Source of the DNA: Nocardioides sp. TRM66260-LWL
Lineage (GTDB): Bacteria > Actinomycetota > Actinomycetes > Propionibacteriales > Nocardioidaceae
Assembly: GCF_020075545.1 (NCBI RefSeq)
Contig: NZ_JAIQZK010000014.1
Coordinates: 1 to 39,680, forward strand
Length of the DNA stretch: 39,680 bases
Direction: 5' to 3'
In this document: in pieces, positions 37,418 to 39,680 of the stretch
Position numbering within the stretch: the stretch's first letter is position 1
Layout: each line of letters opens with the position of its first letter
Position numbers and translations under genes: made by a program
The notes under the pieces: model-generated
Told to the model about the DNA's origin: nothing
What the model saw: only the letters and a program-made list of their open reading frames with translations
The model's database searches: none

Positions 37418-37720
37418 ATGACCGGCCCAGCGATCCGCAACATCGTCGTCGGCGTGCTGCGCGACGACGCCACCCCCGAGCAGGCCGAGACGGCGCTCGC
37501 CGCGCTCCGCGGGCTGCGGGTCGAGGGCGTCTCCTACGAGCTGCGCACCGGCCTCGACGTCGGTCTGCGCGACGGCAACGCCTCCTACGCGCTCACCGCC
37601 GACTTCGCCAGCGAGGACGACTACCGCGTGTACGACCTCGACGAGGAGCACAACCGCATCCGCCGCGAGCTGTTCGCGCCGATCTCGGCGTCGATCCAGC
37701 GCATCCAGATCCGCCTCTGA
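37418..37720 (+). CDS. Dabb (stress-responsive A/B barrel) domain protein
   Basis: 100 residues starting MTGPAIRNIVVGVLRDDA. The sequence follows the Dabb pattern: a beta strand with VVGVLRDD, helix TPEQAETALAALRGL, strands with ELRTGLDVGLRD, ALTADFASEDDYRVYDLDEEHNRIRREL. Dabb proteins form dimeric ferredoxin-like barrels; function is usually unknown. ATG 37418 is chosen because earlier in-frame codons lack coding bias. First host gene to the right of the tRNA. Confidence 0.75.
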   Translation: MTGPAIRNIVVGVLRDDATPEQAETALAALRGLRVEGVSYELRTGLDVGLRDGNASYALTADFASEDDYRVYDLDEEHNRIRRELFAPISASIQRIQIRL

Positions 37721-37725
37721 GCACC

Positions 37726-37980
37726 GTGCGTCCGCTCGACGACCGCCGGCGCCGGCGCCTGTACTTCGTCCTCATGGGCACGTGCCTGGTGCTGGTGGCC
37801 CTCGCCTGGAACGTCGTCCGGCTGTTCTCCGTCCCGCTGGCGATCGCGATGAGCGTGGTGGCCGCGCTGATCCCGCCGGTCGCGGCGATCCTCGGCAATC
37901 TCGGGTCCGTGGGTCGCCTGCAGCGACGCGGCTTCGCGGAGCCGTCCGACCGTCGGGACGACGGACCGCGCGCCCGCTGA
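37726..37980 (+). CDS. DUF3099 membrane protein
   Basis: 84 residues from GTG 37726. After a charged N-terminus come two membrane segments (FVLMGTCLVLVALAWNVVRLF and LAIAMSVVAALIPPVAAILGNLG), the DUF3099 pattern of small actinobacterial membrane proteins. It starts 5 nt after the preceding stop and ends before tyrS; function unknown. Its neighbour tyrS is a common partner in actinobacteria. Confidence 0.75.
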   Translation: MRPLDDRRRRRLYFVLMGTCLVLVALAWNVVRLFSVPLAIAMSVVAALIPPVAAILGNLGSVGRLQRRGFAEPSDRRDDGPRAR

Positions 37981-38035
37981 CGTCCCCGATGCGGCAGGCT
38001 TGGGCCGCACCCGATCCCGACCAGGAAGGCCCCCC

Positions 38036-39316
<1,281 letters not shown>

Positions 39317-39680
39317 CGCGCGGAGTCGCACCCCCCGATTTGGCATCCCACCGGGAGGGGCGTACTGTTCTCCGAGTCGCCAGGGAGCGGCGGAGAGCAA
39401 GGCGGGTCTCGCCGGGCTCTCGGCCCCGAGGCGGCCACCTCAGATCGAACCTCTCGGTCATGCTCGGCTCCGGCCGAGCCGGGCACGAGAGCGGGAGCCT
39501 GCGGTGAGAGTCGGGAAAACGCCTCGATTTGCGAAGCGGAAATCGACTCGCTAAGTTTTAAACCACAAGCCCCGCGGGCCGAAGCGAGAAATCGCAGGCG
39601 GACACGGGATGCGCGTGATGTTTGAGAACTCAACAGTGTGTTGGATAGTCGACGAATTAGTTTGATGCCCTGTCGACCTT
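39317..39680 (+). promoter_or_regulatory. rRNA operon promoters and leader
   Basis: No coding gene. Two promoters in tandem: P1 TTGGCA (39340-39345) 17 nt from TACTGT (39363-39368), and P2 TTGCGA (39529-39534) 17 nt from TAAGTT (39552-39557). Downstream TGTTTGAGAACTCAA (39619-39633) matches the actinobacterial rrn leader box (antitermination/processing region), and the sequence continues to the window end in the style of a 16S leader. The 16S gene should start shortly past 39,680. Confidence 0.8.

Overview
The window is the right-hand part of a prophage (1 to about 37,295) followed by host chromosome (about 37,295 to 39,680) from a high-GC actinobacterium. Evidence for the host group: strong G/C bias at third codon positions, many GTG starts, actinobacterial families (DUF3099, DUF3263, DUF2510), promoters that look leaderless, and an rRNA leader with a TGTTTGAGAACTCAA box. 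A Nocardioides-like (Propionibacteriales) host is a guess from overall flavour only. The left prophage end, integrase and repressor are not in the window.

Layout. (1) 28-8018, plus strand: an early/replication operon of small genes, nearly all coupled by ATGA, GTGA or TGATG overlaps. It encodes a ParB-like protein, a J-domain protein, an HNH nuclease, a replication-initiator-like protein, a VRR-NUC nuclease and several Cys/His-rich small proteins. The initiator gene carries a strong candidate origin: two pairs of 18-bp imperfect palindromes, each pair at 21-bp spacing, flanking a perfect DnaA box. Two small genes (2543-2702 and 5418-5697) are out of frame by one base although their start and stop overlaps are intact. 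(2) 8081-8911: a promoter with a leader hairpin, two small genes, an HNH gene and a non-coding packaging (cos-like) region. (3) 8912-16430: terminase small and large subunits, Mu gp29-like portal, ClpP-type prohead protease with a nested scaffold start, decoration protein, major capsid protein and connectors. (4) 16427-32855: contractile tail module with terminator, sheath, tube, tail chaperones with a GGGAAAC -1 frameshift, a short tape measure, hub fused to an NlpC/P60 hydrolase, gpV-like protein, gp25-like wedge, gpJ, gpI and three candidate receptor-binding proteins (beta-helix spike, glycine-rich adhesin, long fibre). The virus is therefore a myovirus-type phage. (5) 32852-34400: membrane proteins, a strong hairpin, an M15-type endolysin and a holin. 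(6) 34370-37140: mostly minus-strand accessory (moron) genes with short leaders: a Doc-like toxin fused to an extra C-terminal domain, a short putative antitoxin, small unknowns, a DUF2510 membrane protein, a DUF3263 protein and an excisionase-type HTH protein.

The right attachment junction lies in an elongator tRNA-Met(CAT) gene on the minus strand. Only the first 41-42 nt of the tRNA remain, and the phage side does not supply a 3' half, so an intact tRNA must exist elsewhere (at the other prophage end or as another copy). Host genes to the right are a Dabb-domain protein, a DUF3099 membrane protein and tyrS, then the tandem promoters and leader of an rRNA operon whose 16S gene should begin just past the window.

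The genes form a complete late cassette (packaging, head, tail, lysis). The interesting parts are the putative origin, the two broken small genes, the Doc fusion with a Gln in place of the catalytic His, and the split tRNA.
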